From Siphonobacter curvatus (GTDB lineage: Bacteria; Bacteroidota; Bacteroidia; Cytophagales; Spirosomataceae), in the NCBI RefSeq assembly GCF_002943425.1, contig NZ_PTRA01000003.1, positions 248,001 to 312,000 of the forward strand: DNA of 64,000 bases. The letters are read 5' to 3'. Both the position numbers and the translations under genes were made by a program. Positions within the stretch are counted from its first letter, which is position 1. Each line of letters starts with the position of its first letter. Below the pieces are notes generated by a model that saw nothing but the letters and a program-made list of their open reading frames with translations, was not told the origin of the DNA and made no database searches. Shown piece by piece: positions 26,583 to 35,808 of the stretch.

Positions 26583-27143
26583 GGGATATGGTTGTGTTGA
26601 ACGTATTTCGGTTAGGTACCGAAACACGACGTAAGCGTTGAATCCTGAAGGATTCTTTGATGAATCGTACTCCGAAGATGATAGGTCCGGGGATGAAACC
26701 GGATAGGGGCGATGGATGCACAGCCCCCGGGTTCTTACAAGCTCATACTCGTAGGGAGAGGAATCGTTGATTGGTTAAGAATAGGCCGAACTGGAACGGC
26801 TCAAAGCTACGAAGTTTTTTTCAGGATGAGAAGACTTCGCCGAAGCGGACGCAGCATAACAATCATGGGATCATAGAGTTAAGGAGATGAGAGGTCAAAA
26901 GTCAGATTAGTGACTTTATCAACCTATACTTTTAGGATAGAGGGACGAATTTTCGTGATGAACTACCGGACCGTGCTAGACCTCACGCAGCGATTCGTCA
27001 ATTTCCTAAAAGCAAACCTAAAACCCGCTATTGACAACCCTATGTCAGTAGGTCCCGTCTTTTTTAACCGAACCATAAATAAATCGAATTTCAATCGTAT
27101 GTTGATCGGCTGGCCACCAGCCCAAAAAGCCCCTGCCTGCCAA
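26583..27143. other. Gene-free stretch upstream of the HAE1 operon
   Basis: About 560 bp without a convincing gene. It holds a possible -7 element for the efflux operon (26802-26809, minus) and a short palindromic patch near 26606-26628. An open frame at 26910-27224 begins at GTG, contains no known motif and runs into a terminator palindrome, so I do not call it. No efflux regulator gene is present here. Confidence 0.5.
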
Positions 27144-27183
27144 AATCAAGTGAGCCTTTCTCCGGAGAAAGGCTCACTTGATT
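27144..27183 (-). terminator. 40-bp perfect palindrome overlapping the DUF5686 stop codon
   Basis: A 20-bp perfect inverted repeat without a spacer (centre 27163/27164). Its last bases are the first bases of the minus-strand stop codon at 27182-27184. On the minus strand it is followed by TTTTGG, giving a likely terminator for the DUF5686 gene. Confidence 0.65.
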
Positions 27184-29683
27184 ACAGACCCAATGGGAAG
27201 GATACTTTGATTGCAAAACGCTGAGCGTTGGGATGATCTCGATAGGTTAGTCGGTGCAGGGCTTCGATGCGGGCGATCCGAAAGACATTTTCAAATCCGT
27301 AACCTAGTTCGACATACGGCAGGGATTGAAGCGACTCAATACCCGGTTTTCCTTCGGGTTGAATCAGGAGTCGCTGGTTGGCTGCACTCAGTTGTCCATA
27401 CAGTACTTTACCCGTAATAAAATTTCGCCAGCCCCAGTAACGGATCAGGGGTATACGATTGGTGAACAGCCCCTCGAATTTATGTTCTACCGCTAGCGAT
27501 ACGTAACGATCACTCACGAATTCAGCGTACTGCATCAGGTTAAAGGCACTGCGGTTGTAGAAAGGCGTAGGGTTCCCCTGATGAACGGTCAATAGAGGAT
27601 AAGGCAACGTCGAAGGCGTATAACCCGCCCGAACGGTATAGTTGGTACGCCCCCCAAGTCCCCAGAGCACGGCGTGGTCGAGTTGTAATTGCCATTTATG
27701 GTACGTAGTAGACGGGTACGAAGATGAGGCTCCGCTGGGTTCGTAGGTGGTACCGTACTGATAGCGAAGCGTAACAATGGGGGCGGTTTCGGCGGGTCGC
27801 TGCCGAACTTTCCGGTTGTTTACCCGGCGATTGGGCAAACGACCCGGGGCGTAACGAGTTTCGATAAATAACTCCCGGGTCCACAGATTCGTCAAGGTTG
27901 CTACACCGGTTTCCGAAGCAGGGAGCCAAATGGGAAACAAAAACGCCAGGGACTGCTGCCGAATCCCAACCGTTTGGGTGAAGTTCGGCCCCAAATCCTG
28001 CTGGCCTGCCAATACGGTTTCTCCCCAATAATACGCTTGCCGGAACCGACTGAATCGATTGGTGATTTTCAGAAAAGGATCATCGCCGCTTTCATCCAGG
28101 CGTAAGCCCACTTGTTCCAGGTCGTAGGTATGCCGAAGCGTTACTAACGTCAGGGGGGCTCGTTTGGGAATGAAGCGAATTTCACCCCCCCGTTTCCAAA
28201 CCTGATCCCGGGTACCATAGGCCGCATAGGCTGATAATTGCCAGGTTTTGCTAAAGCTGGCGTTAGTCTGCAGACCCCAGCGGAGGCGGTGACCTTCCAC
28301 GCGGTTATACGCCCAGGCCGAAAATACGGAGCCCGTTTCCAGCCCTTTCACGACCGGCAAATAACCGCCATTGAGTACCAATTCAGCCGCTTGCGTTGCT
28401 TTCTTAACCAGGGGAACGTTTCGAACCGTATCGATCAGATGACGACTTTTCTCCAATTCCTGGGAAGGCATCCGCTCGCGGTGCTCTTGCCAAAACGCGT
28501 CGCTGGCCTGCTGACGATCCGCTGCCAGCTCCACGTTGGTCGAAAAGAAGCGTACATTTCGGGGTTCTTCTGCTGTAAAGTGATGCAAGGACGTCGCATA
28601 CTCTACCCTTGCTCCAAAGGTATGTTTCACCACCTCGCTGGCCTGAATCGTCAACTGGGTAAGGCTAGGAATCCAGACTTGAGCTGGACTCAGCTCATAG
28701 GTAATCGACAGATCAATGCCTTTAATAAAGTTAATATTGGCCTCGGCTCCCAGGCGAGCGTCGATCCCCGCCAGGGCGTAGGTGAGGGTATCAATGAATA
28801 GACGGCCCCGGAAGACCAGATCATGCTCCTGTTTAGGATCGAATTCCAGGGTGTAACACGTACGGCCTTCGATCTGCGTGGTATCCGCCAGGAAGTAGGT
28901 ATACGCCTGGCGTCCGTGTGAAGCCAGCGGAGAAACAAAGGCCTTCCGAAACAGACTTACCTCATTTTCGTAGAAATTAATCGTATTGAACCCGGCTCCG
29001 GTAAACATCGCGATGAAGCTGTCATCGGTAATACCTACACTACTGATGTTCGTTTTAAGAATTTCCTCCTTGCTCAACTGCGGATGTCGACGGGCGTACA
29101 CCCGCGAGACCGTCTCCGAAGCAAAGACCGGAAGGTTTTCCCGACTCTCCTTCGGTACGGCCTGTAAAATAGTCCGCACGGGTTTGAGCTGTTGAAAACG
29201 TTCGTCCATCTGGGTAATACCTACCGAAAGCTGGCTATAGGCCTCGTACGTGTAGCCCGAAAGCTGGCGGAAGTCATTGGTGGTACGGCGGGCGTGTACT
29301 TCTTTGAGAATACGAAACGCCGGATTTTCACCCGCCCGAATCACGACCTCGCTGAGCGTAGCTGTTGCGGGCAGCAGAGCCACCGAAAGGGAAGCGCCCG
29401 TAACGGCGACGCGAGTAGTTTGGTAACCTACGGCAGAAATCAGCAGCGAATCCAGGGGCTGATGGCTGCGAAGCTGGTACCGACCCTCTTCGTTGGCGAC
29501 CGTACCACTGGGTTTACCAAGTACGCCTACCGAAGCAAAAGGAATGGCCTGACCCGTTTTCTGATCGGTAATTTGTCCGGAAACCTCTTGGATTGAGACT
29601 TGGCCGTGTAGCGGAACACTCAGCAGGAAGCCGAGTACCCAGAGCATCCAGGCCGGAAAAGTAAGGGTAGGTAAAGTGTTCAT
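27182..29683 (-). CDS. DUF5686 outer-membrane protein with carboxypeptidase-regulatory-like domain
   Basis: 833 residues. Signal peptide (WMLWVLGFLLSVPLHGQ) then a CarboxypepD_reg-like domain (VSGQITDQKTGQAIPFASVG, about residues 34-115), then the DUF5686 region with YEAYSQLSVGI and a long series of amphipathic strands ending in FAIKVSFPLGL, typical of a large outer-membrane beta barrel. The family is common in Bacteroidota, function unknown; the regulatory-like domain resembles the N-terminal extensions of TonB-dependent proteins but there is no plug. Monocistronic by context, ending in the palindrome at 27144-27183. Confidence 0.85.
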   Translation of the reverse strand: MNTLPTLTFPAWMLWVLGFLLSVPLHGQVSIQEVSGQITDQKTGQAIPFASVGVLGKPSGTVANEEGRYQLRSHQPLDSLLISAVGYQTTRVAVTGASLSVALLPATATLSEVVIRAGENPAFRILKEVHARRTTNDFRQLSGYTYEAYSQLSVGITQMDERFQQLKPVRTILQAVPKESRENLPVFASETVSRVYARRHPQLSKEEILKTNISSVGITDDSFIAMFTGAGFNTINFYENEVSLFRKAFVSPLASHGRQAYTYFLADTTQIEGRTCYTLEFDPKQEHDLVFRGRLFIDTLTYALAGIDARLGAEANINFIKGIDLSITYELSPAQVWIPSLTQLTIQASEVVKHTFGARVEYATSLHHFTAEEPRNVRFFSTNVELAADRQQASDAFWQEHRERMPSQELEKSRHLIDTVRNVPLVKKATQAAELVLNGGYLPVVKGLETGSVFSAWAYNRVEGHRLRWGLQTNASFSKTWQLSAYAAYGTRDQVWKRGGEIRFIPKRAPLTLVTLRHTYDLEQVGLRLDESGDDPFLKITNRFSRFRQAYYWGETVLAGQQDLGPNFTQTVGIRQQSLAFLFPIWLPASETGVATLTNLWTRELFIETRYAPGRLPNRRVNNRKVRQRPAETAPIVTLRYQYGTTYEPSGASSSYPSTTYHKWQLQLDHAVLWGLGGRTNYTVRAGYTPSTLPYPLLTVHQGNPTPFYNRSAFNLMQYAEFVSDRYVSLAVEHKFEGLFTNRIPLIRYWGWRNFITGKVLYGQLSAANQRLLIQPEGKPGIESLQSLPYVELGYGFENVFRIARIEALHRLTYRDHPNAQRFAIKVSFPLGL

Positions 29684-30020
29684 GGCGTATAAAAGGGATC
29701 GAAGGGAAGGTGAAAAACCGCTCGGTTCGACATCGCTCCTAGGACAACTTTACCCTTGTGATCCCCCACGGAGTACAAAAAAATAAAGGTTGCTTGCCTA
29801 CAATCGACGTAAAATAAAGGGGTTTGTGAGTGTGAATTTGGCTGATACTGAAGCGATTGAAGAAAGTGGGGCGGCTGAATTGCCGGAAAAGGTGCCTCAG
29901 TCGTTAGAAAAGGGGACTCAACTGTTTACGCATTTTTGAGTTATTGCAAGAGCCGATTTTCGGCTAGAAACGTTGTGTTACACAAGAAATAAAACCAGTC
30001 GATTAACCATAAACTATGCC
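29684..30020. other. Intergenic region between divergent genes
   Basis: 337 bp. I find no perfect TAnnTTTG element on either strand. A 6-bp hairpin (AGCCGA-TTT-TCGGCT) lies near 29950-29965. A short open stretch from GTG near 29826 ends at TGA near 29939, but it has no supporting feature. Confidence 0.4.
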
Positions 30021-31052
30021 ATGGCTGAATGGATTGAATGGAAAGTAACCGGCATACGCCCAGAAACGGCCGATTGTAAAACGTATGTGCTCGAACCGGT
30101 CGATGGCTTGCCAGTACCGTATCAGGCGGGCCAGTTTCTGACGCTATTGTTGCAGCACGAAGGACACGAGCTACGGCGTTCGTATTCCATCAGCTCCACG
30201 CCGGAAGTAGATACAAGCGTTAGCCTGACGTTGAAGCGGGTGGTGAACGGTGAAGTGTCCCGCTGGCTTTTACAAAACCTGCAAGTGGGCGATACGCTAC
30301 GAAGCCTGCCTCCGGCCGGCCGGTTCACCTTGGATTCGCAAGTGGAAACGGATCTGTTCTTTGTAGCGGCGGGTAGCGGCATTACGCCCATTTATTCATT
30401 GATCAAAGCGGCCTTGTATCAGCAGCCGCAGCGGCGAATCGTACTTTTTTACAGTAATACGAGTCAAGGCAGTACGATTTTCAAAGACGAGCTGGATGCA
30501 CTCACGCAGCAATTCCCGGAGCGACTGACCATTGAATATCTGTATAGCAATCCGCCCGCGGATGAACTACCCCGCCGCCTCAACAATACCCTTTTTGAAA
30601 AATTGCTGGCCCGGCATTTGGGGGCTGGTCGACCCGCTTTCTACCTCTGTGGTCCGGAAGATTTCATGCGACTCGTACGGATTGTACTGCTATTTCTGGG
30701 TTTCCCAGCCGAATCGATTCGTAAGGAAAACTTTGTCATTCCTCCTCAGACGCCCGCCATTCCCGAGGGCTTTGGTGTGGCGAGTCAGGTGGAAATTGAC
30801 TACCAGAATCAACGGTATACGCTTGAGGTTCCGGCTGGAACGTATCTGCTGACGGCGGCTCTCAAAGCGGGAATTGCACTGCCGTATAGTTGCCGGGGTG
30901 GGCGTTGTAGTACCTGCGTGGCCCAGTGTCTGGAAGGTCGGGTGAAAATGACCATCAACGATGTACTGACCGAACGGGAGCTAGCCCAAGGCGAAATTTT
31001 AACTTGTACGGCTTTAGCGGAAACCAGTCGTATTTTAATTAAAGTAGGTTAG
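30021..31052 (+). CDS. PaaE/Hcr-type NAD(P)H:2Fe-2S oxidoreductase
   Basis: 343 residues from the ATG at 30021. N-terminal FAD-binding ferredoxin-reductase domain with RRSYSISSTP, NAD(P)-binding domain with VAAGSGITPIYSLIKA and FYLCGPEDFM, and a C-terminal plant-type 2Fe-2S domain with cysteines in YSCRGGRCSTC and a later LTC. It passes electrons from NAD(P)H through FAD to the cluster, usually for an oxygenase or other acceptor. The domain order matches PaaE-like reductases; no partner oxygenase is adjacent, so the acceptor is unknown. Upstream in-frame TTG at 29973 is less likely as start. Confidence 0.88.
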   Translation: MAEWIEWKVTGIRPETADCKTYVLEPVDGLPVPYQAGQFLTLLLQHEGHELRRSYSISSTPEVDTSVSLTLKRVVNGEVSRWLLQNLQVGDTLRSLPPAGRFTLDSQVETDLFFVAAGSGITPIYSLIKAALYQQPQRRIVLFYSNTSQGSTIFKDELDALTQQFPERLTIEYLYSNPPADELPRRLNNTLFEKLLARHLGAGRPAFYLCGPEDFMRLVRIVLLFLGFPAESIRKENFVIPPQTPAIPEGFGVASQVEIDYQNQRYTLEVPAGTYLLTAALKAGIALPYSCRGGRCSTCVAQCLEGRVKMTINDVLTERELAQGEILTCTALAETSRILIKVG

Positions 31053-31152
31053 ATACGATTATTTATTGTTAAGTGGGTATCAGTATAGTTGGAATGTGGG
31101 CGTCACTGCTTTGATTTGCAAGTTCATTGCTAACCAACATTTCAACAGTACT

Positions 31153-33003
31153 ATGAAAAGACCTCTTCTTCGGCTGTGGGCTGCCGGGTGGCTTGTGGCC
31201 GGACTAAACGCGGCGGCTTTCGCTCAGTTTGGTACGGTTCCCCAGACCCTTTCACTGACCGATATGAGTGCGTTTCGTCCTACGAAAGCCGGCAATTGGA
31301 AAATTGTCGGTGAGGTAGCGGCCGATTTGCAGCAAAAAGAAGTACTTACCACCAAAGCCGGTTCGGGCGTGCTGGTTAACCAGCCCGATGCCAACAACCG
31401 GGCCAACCTGCTGACTACGTTCGAACACGGAGATGCTGATCTGGAGTTTGACTTCATGATGGCTTCGCATTCAAATTCCGGATTCTACCTGCAGGGCCGG
31501 TACGAAATTCAATTGCTCGACAGCTGGGGCGTGAAAGCTCCTTCAGACAGCGACGTGGGCGGAATTTACAAACGCCGCGAATTGCCTTCGGGACGTATGT
31601 ACGAAGGACACGCTCCGCGGATCAATGCCGGTAAGGCTCCCGGTCTGTGGCAACACATGGAAATCTCATTCCAGGCTCCTCGTTTTGATGCTTCCGGTAA
31701 GAAAATTGCCAACGCCAAAGTGTTGAAAATTTCGCTGAACGGCATCACTATTCAGGAAAACGTGGAGCTTTCCGGACCGACGGGCGGCCCGATCTCGGAA
31801 GAAGAAGCTGCCAAAGGACCCATCATGATTCAGGGGGATCACGGGGCGATTGCCTTCCGTAACCTTCGTTACCGCAGCTACGGTGACGAAAAACTGCAAT
31901 TGACGGGTACGCAGTTCAAAGCCTACGAACCTTCCAACAACGATTCTTTTGCCCAGATTCCGGATTTCACTAAACTCAAATCGACCAGTACGGGTACGCC
32001 TTCGCAGGTAAACTGGGACGTCACCAATCAGACCAATAACTTTGGCCTGCTCTACACGGGTAAGCTTACGGTTCCTACGGCGGGTGAATACAAATTCTTC
32101 CTTTCCGCGGGGGGGACGGCTCGTTTGAAAGTCAACAATCAGGTCGTTGTTAAAGAAGGATTTCTGCAACCCGGTCAGTACAACGCTGGAACGATTAAAC
32201 TGCCCGCTGGTACGGCGAACGTAGAAATTGCCTACGTCAAACGCGACGAATGGGTACGCCCCGGCTTAGCCCTCGAAGTGGAAGGTCCCGGTGTGCGGCA
32301 TACGAGCCTGACGGCTCCTGCCTCCCTGCTGACCAATCCATCGACGGACCCCATCTTGATTGATGCTCGTGAAAACACGATTACCCGTAGCTTCATGGAC
32401 ATTTATCCCGATGGCAAACGCAAGCGGATTGTACACGCCGTACAGGTGGGTTCTGCCGATGGTCTGCATTACACCTTTGATCTCGACAATGGAGCGTTGG
32501 TACAGGCCTGGAAAGGCGATTTCCTGGATGCTACGCCCATGTGGCACGACCGGGGGGACGGTTCCTCGCGGCCCCGTGGCGTACTGGCTTCTTTCAATGA
32601 TTTTCCTGATTTCGCCGTGTTAAGTTCTTCTTCCAAAGCCTGGACGGAAAATATGCCCGAAGAAGGCGGTACCTACAAACCGTTGGGTTACGACGTAGAT
32701 GAAGCGGGACTGCCGACCTTCAACTATACCTATTTCGGTAGCGAAGTCTCGGATAAAATCCGTCCGGTGGAAGGTAATAAATACCTGGTTCGCGAAATCA
32801 CGGTGAAAAATCCGACGGCCAATCTGTACCACCTCGTAGCTACGGGTAGCGACATCGTAGAGGTACAGCCCGGTTTGTATGCCATTGACGGCAAGTCGTA
32901 TTACGTCCGCGTGACGGGTGCAACCTTACGCAAATCCGGCAACCGTCAGGAGTTGTTGATGCCCGTGAGTACCAACGCGATCAAATACGAAATTCTGTTT
33001 TAA
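31153..33003 (+). CDS. Exported DUF1080 (3-keto-disaccharide hydrolase family) protein with PA14-like domain, stand-alone copy
   Basis: 616 residues from the ATG at 31153, with signal peptide ending AAFAQ. The N-terminal lamin-G/concanavalin-like DUF1080 domain (about residues 30-240) shows NSGFYLQGRYEIQLLDSWG and GPIMIQGDHGAIAFRNLRY. A PA14-like segment follows (NFGLLYTGKLTVPTAGEYKF, about 290-370). A C-terminal domain (about 400-616) has GALVQAWKGDFLDATPMWH. DUF1080 (PF06439) enzymes cleave 3-keto-glycosides. It is followed after 49 bp by a beta-propeller/cytochrome c gene, and the pair is repeated at 54179-57997. Role as hydrolase is inferred from family; the C-terminal domain is uncharacterised. 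Confidence 0.82.
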   Translation: MKRPLLRLWAAGWLVAGLNAAAFAQFGTVPQTLSLTDMSAFRPTKAGNWKIVGEVAADLQQKEVLTTKAGSGVLVNQPDANNRANLLTTFEHGDADLEFDFMMASHSNSGFYLQGRYEIQLLDSWGVKAPSDSDVGGIYKRRELPSGRMYEGHAPRINAGKAPGLWQHMEISFQAPRFDASGKKIANAKVLKISLNGITIQENVELSGPTGGPISEEEAAKGPIMIQGDHGAIAFRNLRYRSYGDEKLQLTGTQFKAYEPSNNDSFAQIPDFTKLKSTSTGTPSQVNWDVTNQTNNFGLLYTGKLTVPTAGEYKFFLSAGGTARLKVNNQVVVKEGFLQPGQYNAGTIKLPAGTANVEIAYVKRDEWVRPGLALEVEGPGVRHTSLTAPASLLTNPSTDPILIDARENTITRSFMDIYPDGKRKRIVHAVQVGSADGLHYTFDLDNGALVQAWKGDFLDATPMWHDRGDGSSRPRGVLASFNDFPDFAVLSSSSKAWTENMPEEGGTYKPLGYDVDEAGLPTFNYTYFGSEVSDKIRPVEGNKYLVREITVKNPTANLYHLVATGSDIVEVQPGLYAIDGKSYYVRVTGATLRKSGNRQELLMPVSTNAIKYEILF

Positions 33004-33052
33004 TAAGATCCGTAGCTGACTAGCTAAGCAGCTACTTTACAAGCATATACGC

Positions 33053-35002
33053 ATGAAACGGATTCTTCATACAACGCTTCTCGGACTGGGCCTGACTACG
33101 GCGGCCCTGGCTCAGGACAGTTCTCCGGCCGAAAGCGATCTCTACAAAATTGTCAAAGTAAGTACGCCCGAAGGCATTGTGCTCGAAATCGGTGGCGTCA
33201 CCAGTATGCCCAACGGCGATGTGGCAGTATCCACGCGTCGGGGAGATGTATGGGTGATTGAAAACCCCAGCAGCCCGCGACCTTTCTTCCGCAAGTTTGC
33301 CAGCGGTCTGCACGAAATCCTGGGTTTGGTTTACAAGGATGGTTCGTTCTACTGTGCTCAACGCGGTGAATTGACCCGACTGACCGATACCAACGGGGAC
33401 GGAAAAGCCGACAAGTACCAGACGGTATACGCCTGGCCGATTTCTGGTCACTACCATGAGTACAGCTTCGGGCCGAAAGTGGCTCCCGATGGCAGCTTCT
33501 TTGTGAGTGCCAACGTGGCCTTCGGGGACGAAGAATGGTGGCGGGGGGAAAGTAAAGTACCCTACCGCGGCTGGATTATGAAAATTTCTCCCGACGGAAA
33601 AATGGAGCCCTGGGCAACCGGGATGCGTTCACCGTGCGGATTGGGTATGATCAACGGCGATCTGTTCTATACCGACAACCAAGGTGACTGGATGGGTTCA
33701 GGCGGTGTATGGCACGTGAAAAAAGGAGCGTTCGTAGGGCACCCGGCAGGTTTACGCTGGACGTCGCTGCCAAACTCACCCGTGAAACTTTCGCAGGAAG
33801 AATTCTACAAGACGTACGACGAACGCCGTCGCCGCGACAACAATGGCCGGGCCATCAAACCCGAAAACGATGCTTCGGAAAAGAACCCGCTGCTGTTGTT
33901 TGAAGCCAAAAAGAAGTTCCCCGAAATTCAGTTGCCCGCCGTATGGTTGCCCCACGGCGTACTGGGTATTTCGAACTCGGAGATCATCAGCGATGATACG
34001 CAGGGAGCGTTCGGTCCGTTCGCCGGACAAATGCTGATTGGTGATCAGGGACAGTCGAAAATCATGCGGGTGTTCATGGAACAAGTAAACGGCGAATACC
34101 AGGGTGCAGCTTTCGACTTCCGTTCCGGCTTCCAGTCGGGTGTACTGCGGATGGCTTTTGGTAAAGATCATTCGCTGTTCGTGGGTGAAACCAATCGGGG
34201 CTGGGGTTCCGCCGGGGAAGCTAACGAAGGCTTGCAACGACTCGTATGGACCGGTAAAACACCCTTCGAAATGAAGGCGGTACGGGCCATGCCGGACGGC
34301 TTCGAAGTCGAGTTTACGCAACCGATCGACGCGGCCAGTGCCGAAGATCTGGCCAGCTATAAGGTGAAGAGCTTTATCTACAAGTACCACTCCACCTATG
34401 GTAGCCCCACGATCAATGAAGTGGAAAATGCGGTAAAAGGCGTGAAAGTATCCAGCGACGGCCTCAAGGCCCGTATCATCGTGGACAACCTGCGTCAGTA
34501 CTACATCCACCAATTGACGCTCGATGGCATTCGCGAAAAAAGTACCAAGTTCAGTCTGGTACACCCCAATGCTTACTACACGTTGAATAATATCCCGACG
34601 GGTGAAAAACTGAGCCTTTCTCAGGCCAGTACGAAAACTTCGGCGGTATCGAGTACGGTGAAGAAACCGACGACAACTAAAGAGACCGTAGCTAAAAACG
34701 GCAAAACTGCCGTTGCGAAAGTGCCTTCGTACGAAGAAGTGAAGCCGCTGCTTTCGAAGTATACCTGTCTGGCTTGTCACAACGCTGACAAGCGTCAGGT
34801 AGGACCGGCGTACCGGGACGTGGCCAAACGCAATTACTCCAACGAGAAAATTGTGGATCTGATCTATAATCCTAAGCCGCAAAACTGGCCGGGTTACGCG
34901 ACGGAAATGCCCCCTATGCCGCAGGTACCGAAAGGGGATGCCTTGAAAATCGCAGCCTGGATTAACTCGCTGAAAAATGCTCCGGCAAAAGCGAATCCAT
35001 AA
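33053..35002 (+). CDS. Exported six-bladed beta-propeller dehydrogenase-like protein with C-terminal cytochrome c, stand-alone copy
   Basis: 649 residues, signal peptide ending ALAQ. The propeller (about residues 30-400) resembles glucose/sorbosone-dehydrogenase-like folds: EIGGVTSMPNGDVAVSTRRG, FASGLHEILGLVYKDGSFYC, SGHYHEYSFGPKVAPDGSFF and TDNQGDWMGSGGVW. A Thr/Lys-rich linker leads to a monoheme domain with CLACH (about 572-576) and a likely axial Met in EMPPMPQVP. Probably a periplasmic or surface oxidoreductase passing electrons to its heme; whether it binds PQQ cannot be decided here. It forms a pair with the DUF1080 gene and is followed by a terminator. Confidence 0.82.
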   Translation: MKRILHTTLLGLGLTTAALAQDSSPAESDLYKIVKVSTPEGIVLEIGGVTSMPNGDVAVSTRRGDVWVIENPSSPRPFFRKFASGLHEILGLVYKDGSFYCAQRGELTRLTDTNGDGKADKYQTVYAWPISGHYHEYSFGPKVAPDGSFFVSANVAFGDEEWWRGESKVPYRGWIMKISPDGKMEPWATGMRSPCGLGMINGDLFYTDNQGDWMGSGGVWHVKKGAFVGHPAGLRWTSLPNSPVKLSQEEFYKTYDERRRRDNNGRAIKPENDASEKNPLLLFEAKKKFPEIQLPAVWLPHGVLGISNSEIISDDTQGAFGPFAGQMLIGDQGQSKIMRVFMEQVNGEYQGAAFDFRSGFQSGVLRMAFGKDHSLFVGETNRGWGSAGEANEGLQRLVWTGKTPFEMKAVRAMPDGFEVEFTQPIDAASAEDLASYKVKSFIYKYHSTYGSPTINEVENAVKGVKVSSDGLKARIIVDNLRQYYIHQLTLDGIREKSTKFSLVHPNAYYTLNNIPTGEKLSLSQASTKTSAVSSTVKKPTTTKETVAKNGKTAVAKVPSYEEVKPLLSKYTCLACHNADKRQVGPAYRDVAKRNYSNEKIVDLIYNPKPQNWPGYATEMPPMPQVPKGDALKIAAWINSLKNAPAKANP

Positions 35003-35038
35003 GTAGGAATATTTTAAAGAACAGCCTACTGTGAAGTG

Positions 35039-35076
35039 CCCCCAAGAAGTTAGATACTACTTGGGGGTATTTTTAT
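35039..35076 (+). terminator. Terminator of the stand-alone DUF1080/cytochrome pair
   Basis: CCCCCAAG (35039-35046) pairs with CTTGGGGG (35060-35067), followed by TATTTTTAT on the plus strand. Confidence 0.75.
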
Positions 35077-35203
35077 GTCAAAAAAAACGAAGCATAGTTT
35101 TGCCGGATCGTAGCCGAATAAGATCAGAGCGTAACGGAAAATCAAGTGAAGATTCATCCTAATTCAACCAGTGACTTTGTTACAATTTAAACCAGTACGA
35201 TAA

Positions 35204-35356
35204 GTTTGTAAGGGAGAATATTCTAAAGAATGGATTACCAAAGAGCCAATAAGTACCTTTAATATAAACGGCTTTCATTCAGGAACTTACCTATTAATAT
35301 TTGAAAACGCCACAGGAGCATTCGCTCATAAGCTAATAATTACTAATAAAGTATGA
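35204..35356 (+). pseudogene. Remnant resembling a type IX secretion C-terminal sorting domain
   Basis: A 50-codon open stretch bounded by TAA at 35201 and TGA at 35354, without a start codon. The translated end reads ISTFNINGFHSGTYLLIFEN and then KLIITNKV, which matches the tail of T9SS type-A sorting domains (a GxYxL core followed by a basic last strand). No upstream body is present: the preceding 200 bp have stops in this frame. Its stop overlaps the ATG of the next lipoprotein (ATGA at 35353-35356). It lies in an AT-richer stretch unlike its neighbours. Probably the 3' end of a lost or displaced secreted-protein gene. Confidence 0.4.
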
Positions 35357-35727
35357 TGAGAAAAGCACTCACTTTTGGACTTTTAATGATTGGAAGTATT
35401 TTCCTTTCTTGTGATCGCAAGGACAAATGCTCCTGCCACGGTGCAACCATTGAAACGCTCAAAGATGTACCTATGAGTTTTCACGAAAAAGGCACTAGGG
35501 GTTTTTTGTACAAGGCAGGTTCTGGATTAAGTACGTATACCGTATGTGATTCAACCAAACTCATGCCTTTTAAGGGTGTTAAAAATGCAACACGAGAGGA
35601 TGGAGTTGTTTATATAGACGATTTTAACCTTTTAGTTAGTGGAAAGGTTAAATGTTATGACGGGCCTTGTCCCTTTCAGGGTTGCCCTTTGGGATATCTC
35701 GAAATAACGGAAGTAAAAGCCAGATAA
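35353..35727 (+). CDS. Small cysteine-rich lipoprotein, hypothetical
   Basis: 124 residues, ATG at 35353. The signal peptide ends in lipobox FLSC. The mature protein begins DRKDKCSCHG and has further cysteines in VKCYDGPCPFQGCPLGYLEI, so disulfides or metal binding are possible. I do not recognise the family. Codon use is AT-richer than the flanking genes, suggesting recent acquisition. It starts inside the stop codon of a sorting-domain remnant, as if once part of another operon, and ends before a bidirectional terminator. Confidence 0.6.
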   Translation: MMRKALTFGLLMIGSIFLSCDRKDKCSCHGATIETLKDVPMSFHEKGTRGFLYKAGSGLSTYTVCDSTKLMPFKGVKNATREDGVVYIDDFNLLVSGKVKCYDGPCPFQGCPLGYLEITEVKAR

Positions 35728-35760
35728 TGACCCGCTCTTTAAGCACAAGTCAGTAGCTTA

Positions 35761-35808
35761 AACGATACAAAAAAGGCCGCCCAATCGGGTGGCCTTTTTT
35801 GTATCGTT
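35761..35808. terminator. Long bidirectional terminator
   Basis: 22-bp arms (35761-35782 with 35787-35808, one G-U) with a 4-nt loop. A- and T-runs inside the stem give a T-tract in both directions. The arm reaches the first base of the minus-strand stop codon of the glycosyltransferase (35808-35810). Confidence 0.85.

Noticed and set aside
26910-27224. Open frame of 104 codons on the plus strand
   Set aside because: It begins at GTG in a region without a promoter, shows no known motif or signal, and runs through the terminator palindrome into the end of the DUF5686 gene on the other strand.
29826-29941. Short plus-strand frame rich in Glu, Ala and Leu before the reductase gene
   Set aside because: It starts at GTG, is only about 37 codons and has no homology I recognise; composition alone is not enough.
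31066-31152. N-terminal extension of the DUF1080 protein from 31066
   Set aside because: The extension lacks signal features, while the ATG at 31153 starts a normal signal peptide. The same reasoning applies to the extensions of the genes at 54179, 41057, 44217 and 58813.
34000-34882. Large antisense frame of 368 codons opposite the propeller-cytochrome gene
   Set aside because: The sense strand carries a signal peptide, propeller blades and a heme motif; the antisense product has no recognisable feature.
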